A DNA stretch of 64,000 nt from Rhodospirillales bacterium (GTDB lineage: Bacteria; Pseudomonadota; Alphaproteobacteria; SP197), in NCBI GenBank assembly GCA_014323865.1, contig JACONG010000016.1, positions 181,468-245,467 of the forward strand, written 5' to 3'. The position numbers were made by a program, and so were the translations under genes. Within the stretch, counting starts at the first letter, position 1. Each line of letters starts with the position of its first letter. Of the stretch, positions 45,295-54,858 are shown piece after piece. The notes below the pieces were generated by a model, which was not told where the DNA came from, searched no databases, and saw only the letters and a program-made list of their open reading frames with translations.

Positions 45295-46184
45295 GTGAAG
45301 CAACCATTATCGACGGCAAGGCGTTTGCGGCGAAGGTCCGCGAAGGCGTGACGAGCAAGGTCGCCAAGCTGAGAACCGCGCACGGCCTCACCCCCGGCCT
45401 CGCCGTCGTGCTGGTGGGCGACGATCCCGCGAGCCAAGTCTATGTCCGCAACAAGGGTAAGTCGACGGTCGATGCGGGCATGGAGAGCTTCGAATTCCGC
45501 ATGCCCGATACCTCGACCCACGACGAGGTTCTGGCCAGGGTTCAGGAGCTCAACGCCGATCCCCGCGTCAACGGTATCCTGGTCCAGCTTCCCCTGCCCG
45601 ATCAGGTCGACGAGCAGGCGATCATCAACGCCATCGAACCCGCCAAGGATGTCGACGGCTTTCACGTCATCAACACCGGCCGCCTCTCGACCGGCCAGGA
45701 CGCCATGGTCCCCTGCACGCCGCTCGGCTGCCAGCTCATGCTGCGCGACTTTCTGGGTGCGGACGGGATGAAGGGTGCGGAGGCCGTGATCGTCGGCCGC
45801 TCCAACATCGTCGGCAAACCGATGGCCCAGCTCCTGCTGCAGGACCACTGCACGGTGACCGTGGCGCACTCGCGCACCAGGGATCTGCCCGGTGTCGTGC
45901 GCCGCGCCGATATCGTGGTTGCCGCCGTGGGTCGACCGGAGATGGTGCGCGGCGACTGGATCAAGCCCGGCGCGACCCTGATCGACGTCGGCATCAACCG
46001 CATCGGGAAGGCCGACGGCAAGACTAGGCTCGTGGGCGACGTCTGCTTCGACGAAGCGGTCAAGGTGGCGGGCGCGATCACGCCGGTGCCAGGGGGCGTC
46101 GGCCCCATGACCATCGCCTGTCTTCTCGTCAACACGGTGACGGCCGCCTGCCGCCAGCACGGCGTTGCCGAACCGGAGGCATGA
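45291..46184 (+). CDS. folD: Bifunctional methylene-THF dehydrogenase / methenyl-THF cyclohydrolase FolD
   Basis: 297 aa. Folate-site motifs are visible ([19 protein letters not shown] with the catalytic lysine region, [27 protein letters not shown]) and the NADP domain has [18 protein letters not shown] and a [18 protein letters not shown] close. It links 5,10-methylene- and 10-formyl-tetrahydrofolate in one-carbon metabolism. It is translationally coupled to DUF167 upstream and followed after seven bases by nnrU. Confidence 0.96.
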   Translation: MSEATIIDGKAFAAKVREGVTSKVAKLRTAHGLTPGLAVVLVGDDPASQVYVRNKGKSTVDAGMESFEFRMPDTSTHDEVLARVQELNADPRVNGILVQLPLPDQVDEQAIINAIEPAKDVDGFHVINTGRLSTGQDAMVPCTPLGCQLMLRDFLGADGMKGAEAVIVGRSNIVGKPMAQLLLQDHCTVTVAHSRTRDLPGVVRRADIVVAAVGRPEMVRGDWIKPGATLIDVGINRIGKADGKTRLVGDVCFDEAVKVAGAITPVPGGVGPMTIACLLVNTVTAACRQHGVAEPEA

Positions 46185-46191
46185 CCGGACC

Positions 46192-46875
46192 ATGACTCAT
46201 CTGATCCTTGCCTGTGTTGCCTTCGTCGGGTTGCATGTCGTCCTGTCGGGTACATCTCTGCGGGACAAGGTGGCAGGCCGGCTCGGCGAACCCGCGTTTC
46301 TCGGGCTGTTCTCCGCGATTGCGCTCGTGACCATCGTCTGGGCGTCGATCGCCTACGGCAACGCGGACCATGTCGAGATCTGGCTCGCGGGGCCCGCGCT
46401 GAAGGGCATCGCCTGGCTGATCATGGTCCCGGCCGTGCTCTTCGTCGTGTGCGGCAACGTGACGCCGAATCCGTCAGCGGTCGGCTCCGAGAAACTCCTG
46501 GAACGCGACGACATCGCCAAGGGGATCTTCACCATCACGCGCCATCCCCTGATGTGGGGCATTGCGCTGTGGGCTTTCGCACATCTGCTGGCGAACGGCG
46601 ATGTCGCAAGCCTGATCCTCTTCGGCAGCATGCTGGTGCTGGTGCTGGTCGGCGTGCCGAGCCAGGAGCGCAAGAAGCGCCGGAAGACTGGCGGGCAATG
46701 GGATCGTTTCGCGCAGGCGACGTCGTCCGTGCCCTTCGCTGCGATCCTTCAGGGTCGGACCAGGCTTGACGGGGGCGGCATCGGCTTCTGGCGTGTTGCG
46801 CTCTCGGCAGCCGTCTATGCGGTGTTTGTCCTGCTCCATCCCTGGATTATCGGTGTCGCGCCGATTCCCTATTGA
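46192..46875 (+). CDS. NnrU family membrane protein
   Basis: 227 aa from the ATG at 46192 (MTHLILACVAFVGLHVVLSG). About six membrane segments, with the methyltransferase-like GIFTITRHPLMWGIALWAFAH motif (also found in isoprenylcysteine methyltransferase relatives) typical of NnrU, and a HVVLSG N-terminal histidine. NnrU is linked with nitric-oxide metabolism in some denitrifiers and related to 15-cis-zeta-carotene isomerase Z-ISO; no denitrification genes are near. It follows folD closely, so it is in the same operon. Confidence 0.88.
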   Translation: MTHLILACVAFVGLHVVLSGTSLRDKVAGRLGEPAFLGLFSAIALVTIVWASIAYGNADHVEIWLAGPALKGIAWLIMVPAVLFVVCGNVTPNPSAVGSEKLLERDDIAKGIFTITRHPLMWGIALWAFAHLLANGDVASLILFGSMLVLVLVGVPSQERKKRRKTGGQWDRFAQATSSVPFAAILQGRTRLDGGGIGFWRVALSAAVYAVFVLLHPWIIGVAPIPY

Positions 46876-46904
46876 CTCCGCTCACGCGGGCGACGTCATG
46901 GGTG

Positions 46905-46927
46905 GTGTTTTGATGCGAAACTCTTTG
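46905..46927. repeat. 23-nt dispersed word, copy 2
   Basis: Exact second copy of the word at 19920-19942 (GTGTTTTGATGCGAAACTCT plus TTG). Bases 46928-47154 hold no supported gene. Confidence 0.5.
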
Positions 46928-47154
46928 TGCAAAGTGGTGGGATGATCAGGGTCTATCCGGGTTTTTCAGGGATGTGTTGAAATCATCAACACCGCGCGGG
47001 GGCGGTCGCCGGAGAAGGTTCCGGCAACATCGTCCCGGACGATGGAGCTGAGGGTCCTGTCGTGCGGGGTAGGCGGCATGTCGCGCAGCGGCGGCGTGGC
47101 GCAGTGAAGCGGTCAGCAGATGCAGATGTCCATCCCGGACGGTTCGGGCATGGT

Positions 47155-48369
47155 TCACGGGCCTCCCTGATCCCGGCGCTGGCCAAGGCGCAGGCGCAAG
47201 GCGTTGAGACGGATGAAACCCTCGGCGTCGCGCTGGTCGTAGACCGCATCCTCCTCAAAGGTGACGTGTGCGAGGCTATAGAGCGAATGGGGCGACTGGC
47301 GCCCGGTGACGATGACATTGCCCTTGTAGAGCTTCAGCCGGACGGTTCCGGAGACATGCTCCTGGCTCCTGTCGATCAGGGCCTGCAGCATCGTGCGCTC
47401 GGGCGAGAACCAGAAGCCGTTGTAAATCAGCTCCGCGTAGCGCGGCATGATCTCGTCCTTGAGATGCGCGGCACCGCGGTCGAGCGTGATCGATTCCATC
47501 GCGCGATGGGCGGCGATCAGGACCGTGCCCCCGGGTGTTTCATAGACACCCCGGCTCTTCATGCCGACGAAGCGGTTCTCGACCATGTCGAGCCGGCCGA
47601 TACCGTTGGCACCGCCGAGTTCGTTCAGCCGGGTCAGCAGCGCCGCCGGCGACAGTGTCTCACCATTGATCGAGACGGCATCGCCCTTTTCGAAGCCGAT
47701 GGCGATCTCTGTCGCTTCATCGGGCGCCTCAAGCGGATTGACCGTGCGGGAGTAGACGTACTCGGGTGCTTCTTCCCAAGGGTCCTCCAGTACCTTGCCC
47801 TCGGCAGAGATGTGCAGAAGGTTCGCATCGACCGAAAACGGTGCCTCGCCGCGCTTGTCGCGCGGGATCGGAATCTGGTGGCTTTCGGCGTAGGCGATGA
47901 GCCTGGTGCGCGAGGCAAGATCCCACTCGCGCCATGGCGCGATCACCTTGATGTCGGGATTGAGGCCGTAATAGCCCAGCTCGAAACGCACCTGGTCGTT
48001 GCCCTTGCCGGTCGCGCCGTGGGCCACGGCATCGGCCCCGGTCTCGGCGGCGATCTCGATCTGGCGCTTGGCGATCAGCGGTCGGGCGATGGAGGTCCCG
48101 AGAAGATACACGCCCTCGTAGAGGGCGTTGGCGCGAAACATCGGAAAGACGTAGTCGCGCACGAACTCCTCGCGGAGGTCCTCGATGTAAATCTCCTTCA
48201 CGCCCATCATCTCGGCCTTCTTGCGGGCGGGCTCCAGCTCCTCGCCCTGGCCGAGATCGGCGGTAAAGGTCACCACCTCGCAGCGGCAGGTATCCTGCAG
48301 CCAGCGCAGGATGACCGATGTGTCGAGCCCGCCGGAATAGGCCAGGACCACCTTCTTGACGTCGCTCAT
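47155..48369 (-). CDS. argG: Argininosuccinate synthase
   Basis: 404 aa from the ATG at 48369 ([20 protein letters not shown]). The ATP-pyrophosphatase P-loop [25 protein letters not shown], and the tail [20 protein letters not shown] are conserved. It condenses citrulline and aspartate in arginine synthesis. A longer N-terminal reading to 48603 enters low-GC foreign DNA and is rejected. A 127-bp near-copy of part of its coding sequence lies beyond the restriction-modification genes at 50907. Confidence 0.96.
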   Translation of the reverse strand: MSDVKKVVLAYSGGLDTSVILRWLQDTCRCEVVTFTADLGQGEELEPARKKAEMMGVKEIYIEDLREEFVRDYVFPMFRANALYEGVYLLGTSIARPLIAKRQIEIAAETGADAVAHGATGKGNDQVRFELGYYGLNPDIKVIAPWREWDLASRTRLIAYAESHQIPIPRDKRGEAPFSVDANLLHISAEGKVLEDPWEEAPEYVYSRTVNPLEAPDEATEIAIGFEKGDAVSINGETLSPAALLTRLNELGGANGIGRLDMVENRFVGMKSRGVYETPGGTVLIAAHRAMESITLDRGAAHLKDEIMPRYAELIYNGFWFSPERTMLQALIDRSQEHVSGTVRLKLYKGNVIVTGRQSPHSLYSLAHVTFEEDAVYDQRDAEGFIRLNALRLRLGQRRDQGGP

Positions 48370-48677
48370 CCGTCTCTCCGTCGACAACCGTTGAGGCCGC
48401 TGTCTAGAGCAGTTTTCGCCCGATGGGAATTGGCGGCGAGCATGAGCGCGCCTGCGGCTGCCTCGGTCGAGAGACCTATGTAAGACATTTTTGCATATTT
48501 TTCTCTTGCAATATGTCAGTCTTATATGCACGATAATGACGAATATGGTTGAACTGGAATAGGCTCCTACGACTTCATTGAGGGCACCGAGAGAGTCCTG
48601 CACGGTATCAGTTGAGATTCATCGAAGGACGAGTTGCGGCATTAAAATAGTTGTGATTGGTCGGGACATCGAGTATA
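48370..48677. other. Junction between argG and the restriction-modification genes
   Basis: About 300 bases in which composition drops sharply (from about 48484: TTTTTGCATATTTTTCTCTTG). It must hold the argG promoter and the endonuclease promoter; TATAAT at 48675-48680 overlaps the endonuclease ATG and the next upstream AT-rich words are not a clear -35/-10 pair. No gene or RNA was recognised. Confidence 0.5.
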
Positions 48678-49793
48678 ATGCATAAATATGACACAGTTGC
48701 TTTAGTCAAATCACTTGAGTTTATCGAAAAGTTTAAGGCTGCAAATCCGTCAACCGCCAAATGTTTTGTAAAGCAGGCTTGGATTGAGTGGGCATCACCG
48801 GAAAGAGTGCGCAGCGTTTTTGTTGCGGATGGCTTTGCTCTGCGCTTCTCGGAAGCGAAAACAGGATCATTTTCGAATACGGTCCTGTCCCTTTCAGCAC
48901 TCGCTCAGCACGACATGTACCCGTTCGTCGTGGTCGTTGTCCGCCCCATCTCGGTGGACTTTCTGTTAGCTAACGCGACCTTCTTAAAAAAGATCAGCCA
49001 TAGCTCGCAGCAACTTCGCATAGACAACATCAAGGGTAGCTTCAACGGCACCGATATAATGACGACAATTGCGGGAATACCCAACACACCAGAACATTTT
49101 GATGATCTGTTCGCCTTACATAGTGCCTTTACGTGGGAAGAGAATCTTGGACGCCTAGTAGAGTCCACCAATGGAATTGTCCCACGAAACATCCGCTTCC
49201 AACCAACAAACGCCGAGATTGATCTGATACTTGATGCTCCGGTACGCTTTGCAAATTTTATTGTGTCAAAAGAATATACGGCGATAGAGCGTGACCTGAA
49301 CGCTCGAATTAGAAACGCCCAGGAAGATATCATCGCCGCAGCCCGAAGCGACAACGTGAACATCCGGGGTAACACAATAGAGAAAATCATCACAGGCGAA
49401 GGAAATACCCACGAACTTAGCGATTTGGTTATGTGGTTAGGTGACAGAAAACTGATGATAGATGTGAAGACCAAACTTCTAGACCGATCTTCAGCACCTA
49501 AAGCTTATAACGTAGATAAGTTTCTGCGCCTTCTTTCAAAGCCTGATTCTGTTTTTGCTTTCTTCATTGTTGGGTTAGATGTAATGCATCATAAGGTCTT
49601 TGGGCGCTTGCTGACTGTACTTGATGATGCTCTAAGAAATTTAACAGTTGTCCAGCACCATTGGGCTGGTCGAGGTTCACGAGGTGTCACCCAGCTTTAT
49701 GGTGATTTTGGTCAAGCACTATTTGCTGACTATCAACCTTCAATTGATATTGATAGTGCCAGAGGTTTTCTGAAAAGCCTGATTGAGCTCTAG
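48678..49793 (+). CDS. Putative type II restriction endonuclease (PD-(D/E)xK)
   Basis: 371 aa from the ATG at 48678 (MHKYDTVALVKSLEFIEKFK). A PD-(D/E)xK-type nuclease core is suggested by Glu235 (NTIEKIITG), Asp249 (HELSDLVMWLGD) and Asp262-x-Lys264 (LMIDVKTK), a normal spacing for the fold. The N-terminal 230 residues, perhaps DNA-binding, resemble nothing I can name. The convergent DNA methyltransferase next door supports a restriction role: the pair would cut unmethylated DNA. GC is far below that of argG, a sign of recent transfer. Its stop shares the bases CTAG with the methyltransferase stop. Confidence 0.7.
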   Translation: MHKYDTVALVKSLEFIEKFKAANPSTAKCFVKQAWIEWASPERVRSVFVADGFALRFSEAKTGSFSNTVLSLSALAQHDMYPFVVVVVRPISVDFLLANATFLKKISHSSQQLRIDNIKGSFNGTDIMTTIAGIPNTPEHFDDLFALHSAFTWEENLGRLVESTNGIVPRNIRFQPTNAEIDLILDAPVRFANFIVSKEYTAIERDLNARIRNAQEDIIAAARSDNVNIRGNTIEKIITGEGNTHELSDLVMWLGDRKLMIDVKTKLLDRSSAPKAYNVDKFLRLLSKPDSVFAFFIVGLDVMHHKVFGRLLTVLDDALRNLTVVQHHWAGRGSRGVTQLYGDFGQALFADYQPSIDIDSARGFLKSLIEL

Positions 49794-50875
49794 ATCAGCA
49801 AGCATAGATCGTCATTTGATTTGTTGATTTTCTTAGAGCGCCCATTCATAGCGGCCAAGGAATTTCTCTCCCAGAATATTCCGTCTGAATAACCTTGAAT
49901 GCCAGTATCTGCGGTGGCTATCTCCAGTCGTTTTTCAGCTAGAAGAGCATATTCTTCTTCTAATTCGACCCCAATGAAATGTCTACCAAGTTTCTTGGCT
50001 ACTACAGACGTAGTGCCACTCCCAAGAAAAGGGTCTAGTACCAAGTCTTCTGGATTGGTGCTTGCAAGCATCAGCTTTGCTATCAACTTTTCACTTTTCT
50101 GAGTGGGATGGTCGGTGTTTTCAGGCATAGACCAAAATGGTATGGTTATATCCGCCCAAAGATTAGAAGGGTGAGTGTCTCGGTAGTTACCATCATCATT
50201 TTCCTGCCAATCTTTGGGTGTACCATTTCCATTTCGGTACGGCGCAATGACCTTGCGACGCACTTTTACTTGATCAATATTGAACGTATAATCTTTACCG
50301 GTGACGCAGAACCAAATATCCTCACAAGAATTTTTCCAGTTATTTTTTGCCCCGCGCCCTTTTTCGCGTTCCCAAGTAATCCGGTTGATCACATTAAGGC
50401 GTTCAGAGGCAGCCACAAAGACGGAGGTAGATGTATACCAGTCGCTGCAAATGTAGACAGTACCATTTGGTTTCACAGCTGGTAGCAGTGCGTCAAGAAT
50501 GCCGCCTAACCACTCCGTGTATTGCTTAACAGGTCCTTTAGTGAAAGAGCGATCACCAAACCGTTTGTTGAGATTGTATGGCGGATCGAGAAACAGCATA
50601 TCTACAGAGTTCTTGGCAATATAAGGCGCAACCTCAAGACAATCCCCGAGAATGGTGACATCAACATAATTTTCCTGAGCCTTCGCACTGGATTTGAGGC
50701 GTTTCCTTAAATGCTTGCGATCATCCTTATTTAACGTGATGGTTCTGTTTCTAGGCGCTCGACTCTTTTCCAACATCTTCTGCCTAACTCCTTCGCTCAT
50801 AGATGATGTGAGGGCTACTGATCCATCCCATTTTGCGTTAATAAGATATTCCTGATGCGTAGTCAAGTTCGGCAT
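49790..50875 (-). CDS. Type II DNA methyltransferase, beta-class (N6-adenine or N4-cytosine)
   Basis: 361 aa. The catalytic motif DPPYNL lies at 97-102 (VDMLFLDPPYNLNKRFGD) and the SAM-binding motif follows late as DPFLGSGTTSVVAKKLGRHF, the beta-class order. HPTQKSEKLIAKLM (motif X-like) sits just before it. Target specificity cannot be read from sequence. It faces the endonuclease gene tail to tail with the stops overlapping at CTAG, so both must have their own promoters. GC is low, as in its partner. It protects self DNA from the paired nuclease. Confidence 0.9.
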   Translation of the reverse strand: MPNLTTHQEYLINAKWDGSVALTSSMSEGVRQKMLEKSRAPRNRTITLNKDDRKHLRKRLKSSAKAQENYVDVTILGDCLEVAPYIAKNSVDMLFLDPPYNLNKRFGDRSFTKGPVKQYTEWLGGILDALLPAVKPNGTVYICSDWYTSTSVFVAASERLNVINRITWEREKGRGAKNNWKNSCEDIWFCVTGKDYTFNIDQVKVRRKVIAPYRNGNGTPKDWQENDDGNYRDTHPSNLWADITIPFWSMPENTDHPTQKSEKLIAKLMLASTNPEDLVLDPFLGSGTTSVVAKKLGRHFIGVELEEEYALLAEKRLEIATADTGIQGYSDGIFWERNSLAAMNGRSKKINKSNDDLCLLI

Positions 50876-50906
50876 CTAGCAGCGGGGTCAAGCAAAAGGT
50901 GACTTC

Positions 50907-51033
50907 GGAATCTGGTAGCTTTCGGCGTAGGCGATGAGCTTGGCGCGCGAGACAATATCTCACTCGCGCCATGGCGCGATCACCTTGATGTCGGGATTGA
51001 GAGGCCGTAATAGCCCAGCTCGAAACGTACCTG
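50907..51033 (-). pseudogene. Partial duplicate of argG
   Basis: 127 bases match argG 47870-47994 in the same orientation with seven mismatches and a two-base insertion (for example GGCGTAGGCGATGAGC and CGATCACCTTGATGTCGGGA are exact). The insertion destroys the frame. It borders the restriction-modification genes on the side opposite the intact argG. Confidence 0.85.
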
Positions 51034-51270
51034 TCAAAAGCGGCAAACAGCGCCTTGACGGCACCCGCCCGGGGTCAGCCTCTCCCGAAACCGCCAGATC
51101 GTCTTGTGATCCGGCGTTGACTCACCAATCCGGAACCCCGGAACCCGCCGCCAGCTATACCGGTCCCGAATGGGAAATGCCATCCGCTCCTCACCGGGAT
51201 TTTGATCACTGGGACATGCGACCGGCCTGTCGCGTTGGCGGAGAGCGGCAGCAACCGCAATCACGTCAGT
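51034..51270 (-). pseudogene. IS5-type transposase remnant
   Basis: The minus strand reads GEERMAFPIRDRYSWRRVPG then GESTPDHKTIWRFRERLT, matching the PD.TT..FR..L segment near the N-terminus of IS5-family transposases. The DDE catalytic region and terminal repeats are missing. It abuts the argG duplicate and the ABC operon. Confidence 0.5.
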
Positions 51271-51279
51271 TGGCCGGCG

Positions 51280-53160
51280 TCAGTTCGCCCGCGTCAATTC
51301 GCCGGAGCGGTCGGTATCCGTGTCTTTCAGAAAGGCGAGCAGGTGCCGATTGAATTCGTCGGGCTTGTTGAAGAACGGTGCATGTTTGCCGCCCGGAATA
51401 TCCTGCGGTGCGCCGCGCCACAGATTGCCATAACGCAATCGTGCAATGTAGTCGTGATTGAGGAAAGGATCATCGCTGCCACTGAGAAGCGCGAAGGGAA
51501 GTTTCCCTTCGCTGAGCAGACGCATTTGTCTTGGCCAGTCGATGATCCCGAGCTTGCCGATCATGTAGAGTCGCGCCCGCCCATCCGTGCGGCGCAGGTT
51601 GCGGTGCAGGAAGACGGCGTCCTCCGAAACCGGCGCGGTTGCGCTGTTGCCGAAATCCCTCGCCTCCTGCCGCGAGAAATACCGTTTGCCAGCAAGCACC
51701 AGATGAGAGTCCGGGTTGTAGCCGCGCCCGAAATCAACCGGCACCTGGTTGAGCGGCGGTGTGCCTGCGATGGCCAGGGCGCGAACGTCAACATTGCCGC
51801 GCGCGGCCAGTTCCAGCCCGACATACCCGCCAAGAGACCAACCGAAGACGCGCACATTGTCGACATCACAGTCTGCCAGGACAGCCTCGGCAATCTCTGC
51901 ATAGGCGGCGATGTTGTAGGTCGTCTCGGGATCACCATTCGACGACACGCCATGCCCCGGATAGTCGAAGGAGATCACCCGGTACATGTTGCGAAACGCT
52001 TGGAATTGTTTGAAAAAGGCTTCCTTGCAGGCGGAATTCCCGTGCAGGAACAGAAGGGCGGGTTTTTCCGCCGCTCCCGTATCCGCGATGGCAATCAAGC
52101 CGTGCCGTGTGTCGATATGGCGTTCTTTCGCACCCATGCGATCCTCGCGCGCCTGAGCGTTGCGCCGCCGCCAGCGGGCGGCAAGAGAGGTGCGCAGCAC
52201 GTCAACAGCTTCGCGCACTTCCTGCACTGCGGCCCAGAGCCCGCCGGGATAGAAGACCACCACCAGAATAATGGCCACGGCAATGACGATGTTTTGCCAC
52301 GCGCCAAAACCCGAAAGCCACTCCGAGAGAACCGAGATGGCAAAGGCAGCGATAACCGGTCCCCAGATGGTACCGGTTCCGCCAACCAGCAGGATTGACA
52401 GCAGCACGGTCAGAAACCCGATGCCGAATGCATCGGGCGATGCCACCCGCAGATAGGCGGCATAAAAGGCCCCGGCGATTCCGGTGAAAACTGCGCTCGC
52501 CATGAGCGTGAGTGCACGCGTTCGCGCTTCCGATACACCCCGCGCAATCGCATAGTACTTGTTGTCCCGCAGCGCCACGATTGCCCGGCCAAGCCGCGAG
52601 CGGGTGAGCCTGTAAAGGAACGTCAGATTGGCGACCAGAAGTCCGAGACCGACAAAATAGTATCCAATCCGTCCATCCCTTGACAGAGGGTAGTCACCGA
52701 TTTTCAGGGTTGGCAGTGTCACCATGCCCGAGGTACCGCCTGTGATATCAGACCACGAAATCACGATCAGATAGATCAACTGGCTCAGCGCTATGGTCAC
52801 AAGGATGACGTATATCCCGTCGAGCCGGAGGACCGGCAGCGCGATCAGCAGTGCCACCAGCGCCGCAGTGCCGCCGCCGGCAAGGATCGACAGCCAGGGG
52901 GAAACTCCCAGCGTCTTGGCCAGAATGGCGTAGGTGTAGATACCCACGGCGAACAGCCCCACATGGGCAAAGTTGAAAAGCCCGCCGTAGCCGAGGCTGA
53001 GATCCCAGCTTGTCGCAACGATGGCGAAGACAAAGGCCAGAATGATCACGTGGCGGAAATAGGTCGCCTCGAACACGAAGGGGTATGCGATCAGAGCGGC
53101 CATCGCGATCAGGAGGGGAACAAGGCCCTGCGTCTTGTGAAGCGGGGGGTCGTACCGCAT
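51280..53160 (-). CDS. LivM-type ABC permease fused to an alpha/beta hydrolase
   Basis: 626 aa in one frame from the ATG at 53160 (MRYDPPLHKTQGLVPLLIAM). Residues 1-335 are a complete LivM permease (SLGYGGLFNFAHVGLFAVG, GGTSGMVTLP, ALRDNKYYAIARGV, the GGTGTIWGPVIAAF loop and VVVFYPGGLW end). Residues about 348-615 are an alpha/beta hydrolase: LLFLHGNSACKEAFF (oxyanion loop), nucleophile Ser442 in FGWSLGGYVG, acid near SGSDDPF (563-564) and His593 in GGKHAPF. An internal ATG at residue 342, preceded by AGGAT, could also give a free hydrolase. Such a fusion would place ester or amide hydrolysis next to the import channel. It is the last gene of the operon. Confidence 0.85.
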   Translation of the reverse strand: MRYDPPLHKTQGLVPLLIAMAALIAYPFVFEATYFRHVIILAFVFAIVATSWDLSLGYGGLFNFAHVGLFAVGIYTYAILAKTLGVSPWLSILAGGGTAALVALLIALPVLRLDGIYVILVTIALSQLIYLIVISWSDITGGTSGMVTLPTLKIGDYPLSRDGRIGYYFVGLGLLVANLTFLYRLTRSRLGRAIVALRDNKYYAIARGVSEARTRALTLMASAVFTGIAGAFYAAYLRVASPDAFGIGFLTVLLSILLVGGTGTIWGPVIAAFAISVLSEWLSGFGAWQNIVIAVAIILVVVFYPGGLWAAVQEVREAVDVLRTSLAARWRRRNAQAREDRMGAKERHIDTRHGLIAIADTGAAEKPALLFLHGNSACKEAFFKQFQAFRNMYRVISFDYPGHGVSSNGDPETTYNIAAYAEIAEAVLADCDVDNVRVFGWSLGGYVGLELAARGNVDVRALAIAGTPPLNQVPVDFGRGYNPDSHLVLAGKRYFSRQEARDFGNSATAPVSEDAVFLHRNLRRTDGRARLYMIGKLGIIDWPRQMRLLSEGKLPFALLSGSDDPFLNHDYIARLRYGNLWRGAPQDIPGGKHAPFFNKPDEFNRHLLAFLKDTDTDRSGELTRAN

Positions 53161-53161
53161 G

Positions 53162-54052
53162 TCAGAGGGTCCTCTGGTGATTGCCAAAGAGCCCTTCGGG
53201 TTTGAGAAGCAGCACAACGATCATTGTGAAAAACAGGACTGCAGGTGCCCAGTAAAGACCCACGACATAGATCGAGAACGCTTCCAGAAGGCCAATGATG
53301 AAGGCGGCATAGATCGGACTGGAAAACCGCGCGACCCCACCGAAGATGACGACGATCAGGGCTTTCATCAGCGGCTCGGACCCCATCGCGGGGTTCATGA
53401 AGCGGATTGTACCGACAAACACACCCGCCAGGCCCGCAGTCACCGCCGACAGACCAAATGCAATGGCGAAATAGAGCGGCACGTTCAGCCCTAGGAGTTC
53501 GGCTGCTTCGCGGTTTTGCGCCACGGCGCGCATGATCCGCCCCGGGCGCGCATAGCGCAGGAAGAGCCCGATGCCCAACAGGATCGCCAGAACCAGCACC
53601 AGAAGAATGCCCTCGCTGGTGGCAAGGCTGATTTGACCCAGGGCGATCTCGCCCTCGCCCAGGGGCGGGATTTGTTTTGACCTTGGCCCCCAGATCAGGA
53701 GCAAGCCGTTTTCCAGAATGGCGGAGGCCGCCAGCGTGGTGATGACCGAGATCAGAACCACATCCGCGCGTCGCTCGAAGGGTTTGACCAGCAGGAAGTG
53801 CATCAAGACCCCCACCGCAAACATCACGGTAGAGGTCAACACGATGGCCGGAAACAGTGGCAGCCCCCAGGCCTCCGCACCTGAAAACTGCCAGGCGATG
53901 TATGCCCCAAGCGCAATGAACGTTCCATGCGCGAAGTTGAAGATGCCCAGAGTCGTCCAAACCAGCGATAACCCCGTCGCCATCAACGCATAAAGCGCGC
54001 CCAGAACGATGCCGCCCTGCATGATCGAAAACAGGGTTGGCGCGTCCATCAC
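53162..54052 (-). CDS. Branched-chain-type ABC permease LivH
   Basis: 296 aa, eight or so membrane segments, with the LivH signatures GIVLGALYALMATGLSLVW, GIFNFAHGTFIALGAYIAW and RPGRIMRAVAQNREAAELLG, and IYAAFIIGLLEAFS at the end. It forms the inner-membrane channel with LivM. The start MMDAPTLFSIMQGG overlaps the LivF stop by four bases; the LivM start is a base inside its own end, so all are coupled. The solute is unknown. Confidence 0.92.
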   Translation of the reverse strand: MMDAPTLFSIMQGGIVLGALYALMATGLSLVWTTLGIFNFAHGTFIALGAYIAWQFSGAEAWGLPLFPAIVLTSTVMFAVGVLMHFLLVKPFERRADVVLISVITTLAASAILENGLLLIWGPRSKQIPPLGEGEIALGQISLATSEGILLVLVLAILLGIGLFLRYARPGRIMRAVAQNREAAELLGLNVPLYFAIAFGLSAVTAGLAGVFVGTIRFMNPAMGSEPLMKALIVVIFGGVARFSSPIYAAFIIGLLEAFSIYVVGLYWAPAVLFFTMIVVLLLKPEGLFGNHQRTL

Positions 54053-54858
54053 GGCTGTTCTCCAAACAGGAGCGCCATCAGACCGTCAGGGTCGGGCATC
54101 TCGTCGCGTGTCATCCGCCCGGAAATGCGTCCGTGGTCAAACAGATACAGCGTGTCGATGATCTGTTCGAGAAAGCCGACATCCTGATCGATCAGAATGA
54201 TCGGCATCCCGGTTTTGCGGACGGTCAGAATGGCATCGCAGAGTTCCTGACGGATTTTTGGAGACAGTCCCAGCGTGGGTTCATCGAGGATCAGCAGGCG
54301 TGGCGCTGACAGGAGGCCCGCCGCGACGGAGACCATCTGACGCTCGCCCCCCGAAAGAAACCGGATCTTGTGCCCGCCACGTTCGGCAATGCGAGGAAAC
54401 AGGTCGCCGACCTGCGCTCGTGTCCAACCGCGCCGGGCCCCGGCAGCCTCAGACGAAATCGACAGGGTTTCATCGACAGTGAGTTCGGGAAACAGAAGAT
54501 TGCCTTGTTGAACATGGATCAGGCCGGCGCGCGCAACTTTCCTGGGGTCCATACGCCTGCGCGTGACCGCGTCGTAATTGAAGTTGCGCCATTTGCGGCT
54601 GCCTCTCTCGCCAACGCGGTTCATGCGTGTACCGTGGAAACGGATCGAACCTGACCATGGATCGATCAGGCCGCTCAGCGTTTTCAGAAACGTCGTCTTG
54701 CCATGGCCATTGGGGCCAAAAATCCCGATGCTTTCGCCCTCGTGCAAAACGAGATCAATGTCCTGAAAGATCTGTACCGGATCATATCCGCCCGAGAGGG
54801 TTTCGATCTGGAGCACTGGTTCAGACGTGGGCCCCTCCCAGATAGGCTTCGACCACAT
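54049..54858 (-). CDS. Branched-chain-type ABC ATPase LivF
   Basis: 269 aa from the ATG at 54858, which overlaps the LivG end by 38 bases; a GTG at 54816 would remove 14 unconserved residues and is also plausible. Walker A GPNGHGKTT, signature FLSGGERQMVSVAAGLL, Walker B LLILDEPTLGLSP and the switch region IDQDV (where H is usual) identify a LivF-type ATPase. A 20-odd-residue insertion around RMNRVGERGSRKWRNFNYD makes it longer than typical LivF. Confidence 0.9.
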   Translation of the reverse strand: MWSKPIWEGPTSEPVLQIETLSGGYDPVQIFQDIDLVLHEGESIGIFGPNGHGKTTFLKTLSGLIDPWSGSIRFHGTRMNRVGERGSRKWRNFNYDAVTRRRMDPRKVARAGLIHVQQGNLLFPELTVDETLSISSEAAGARRGWTRAQVGDLFPRIAERGGHKIRFLSGGERQMVSVAAGLLSAPRLLILDEPTLGLSPKIRQELCDAILTVRKTGMPIILIDQDVGFLEQIIDTLYLFDHGRISGRMTRDEMPDPDGLMALLFGEQP

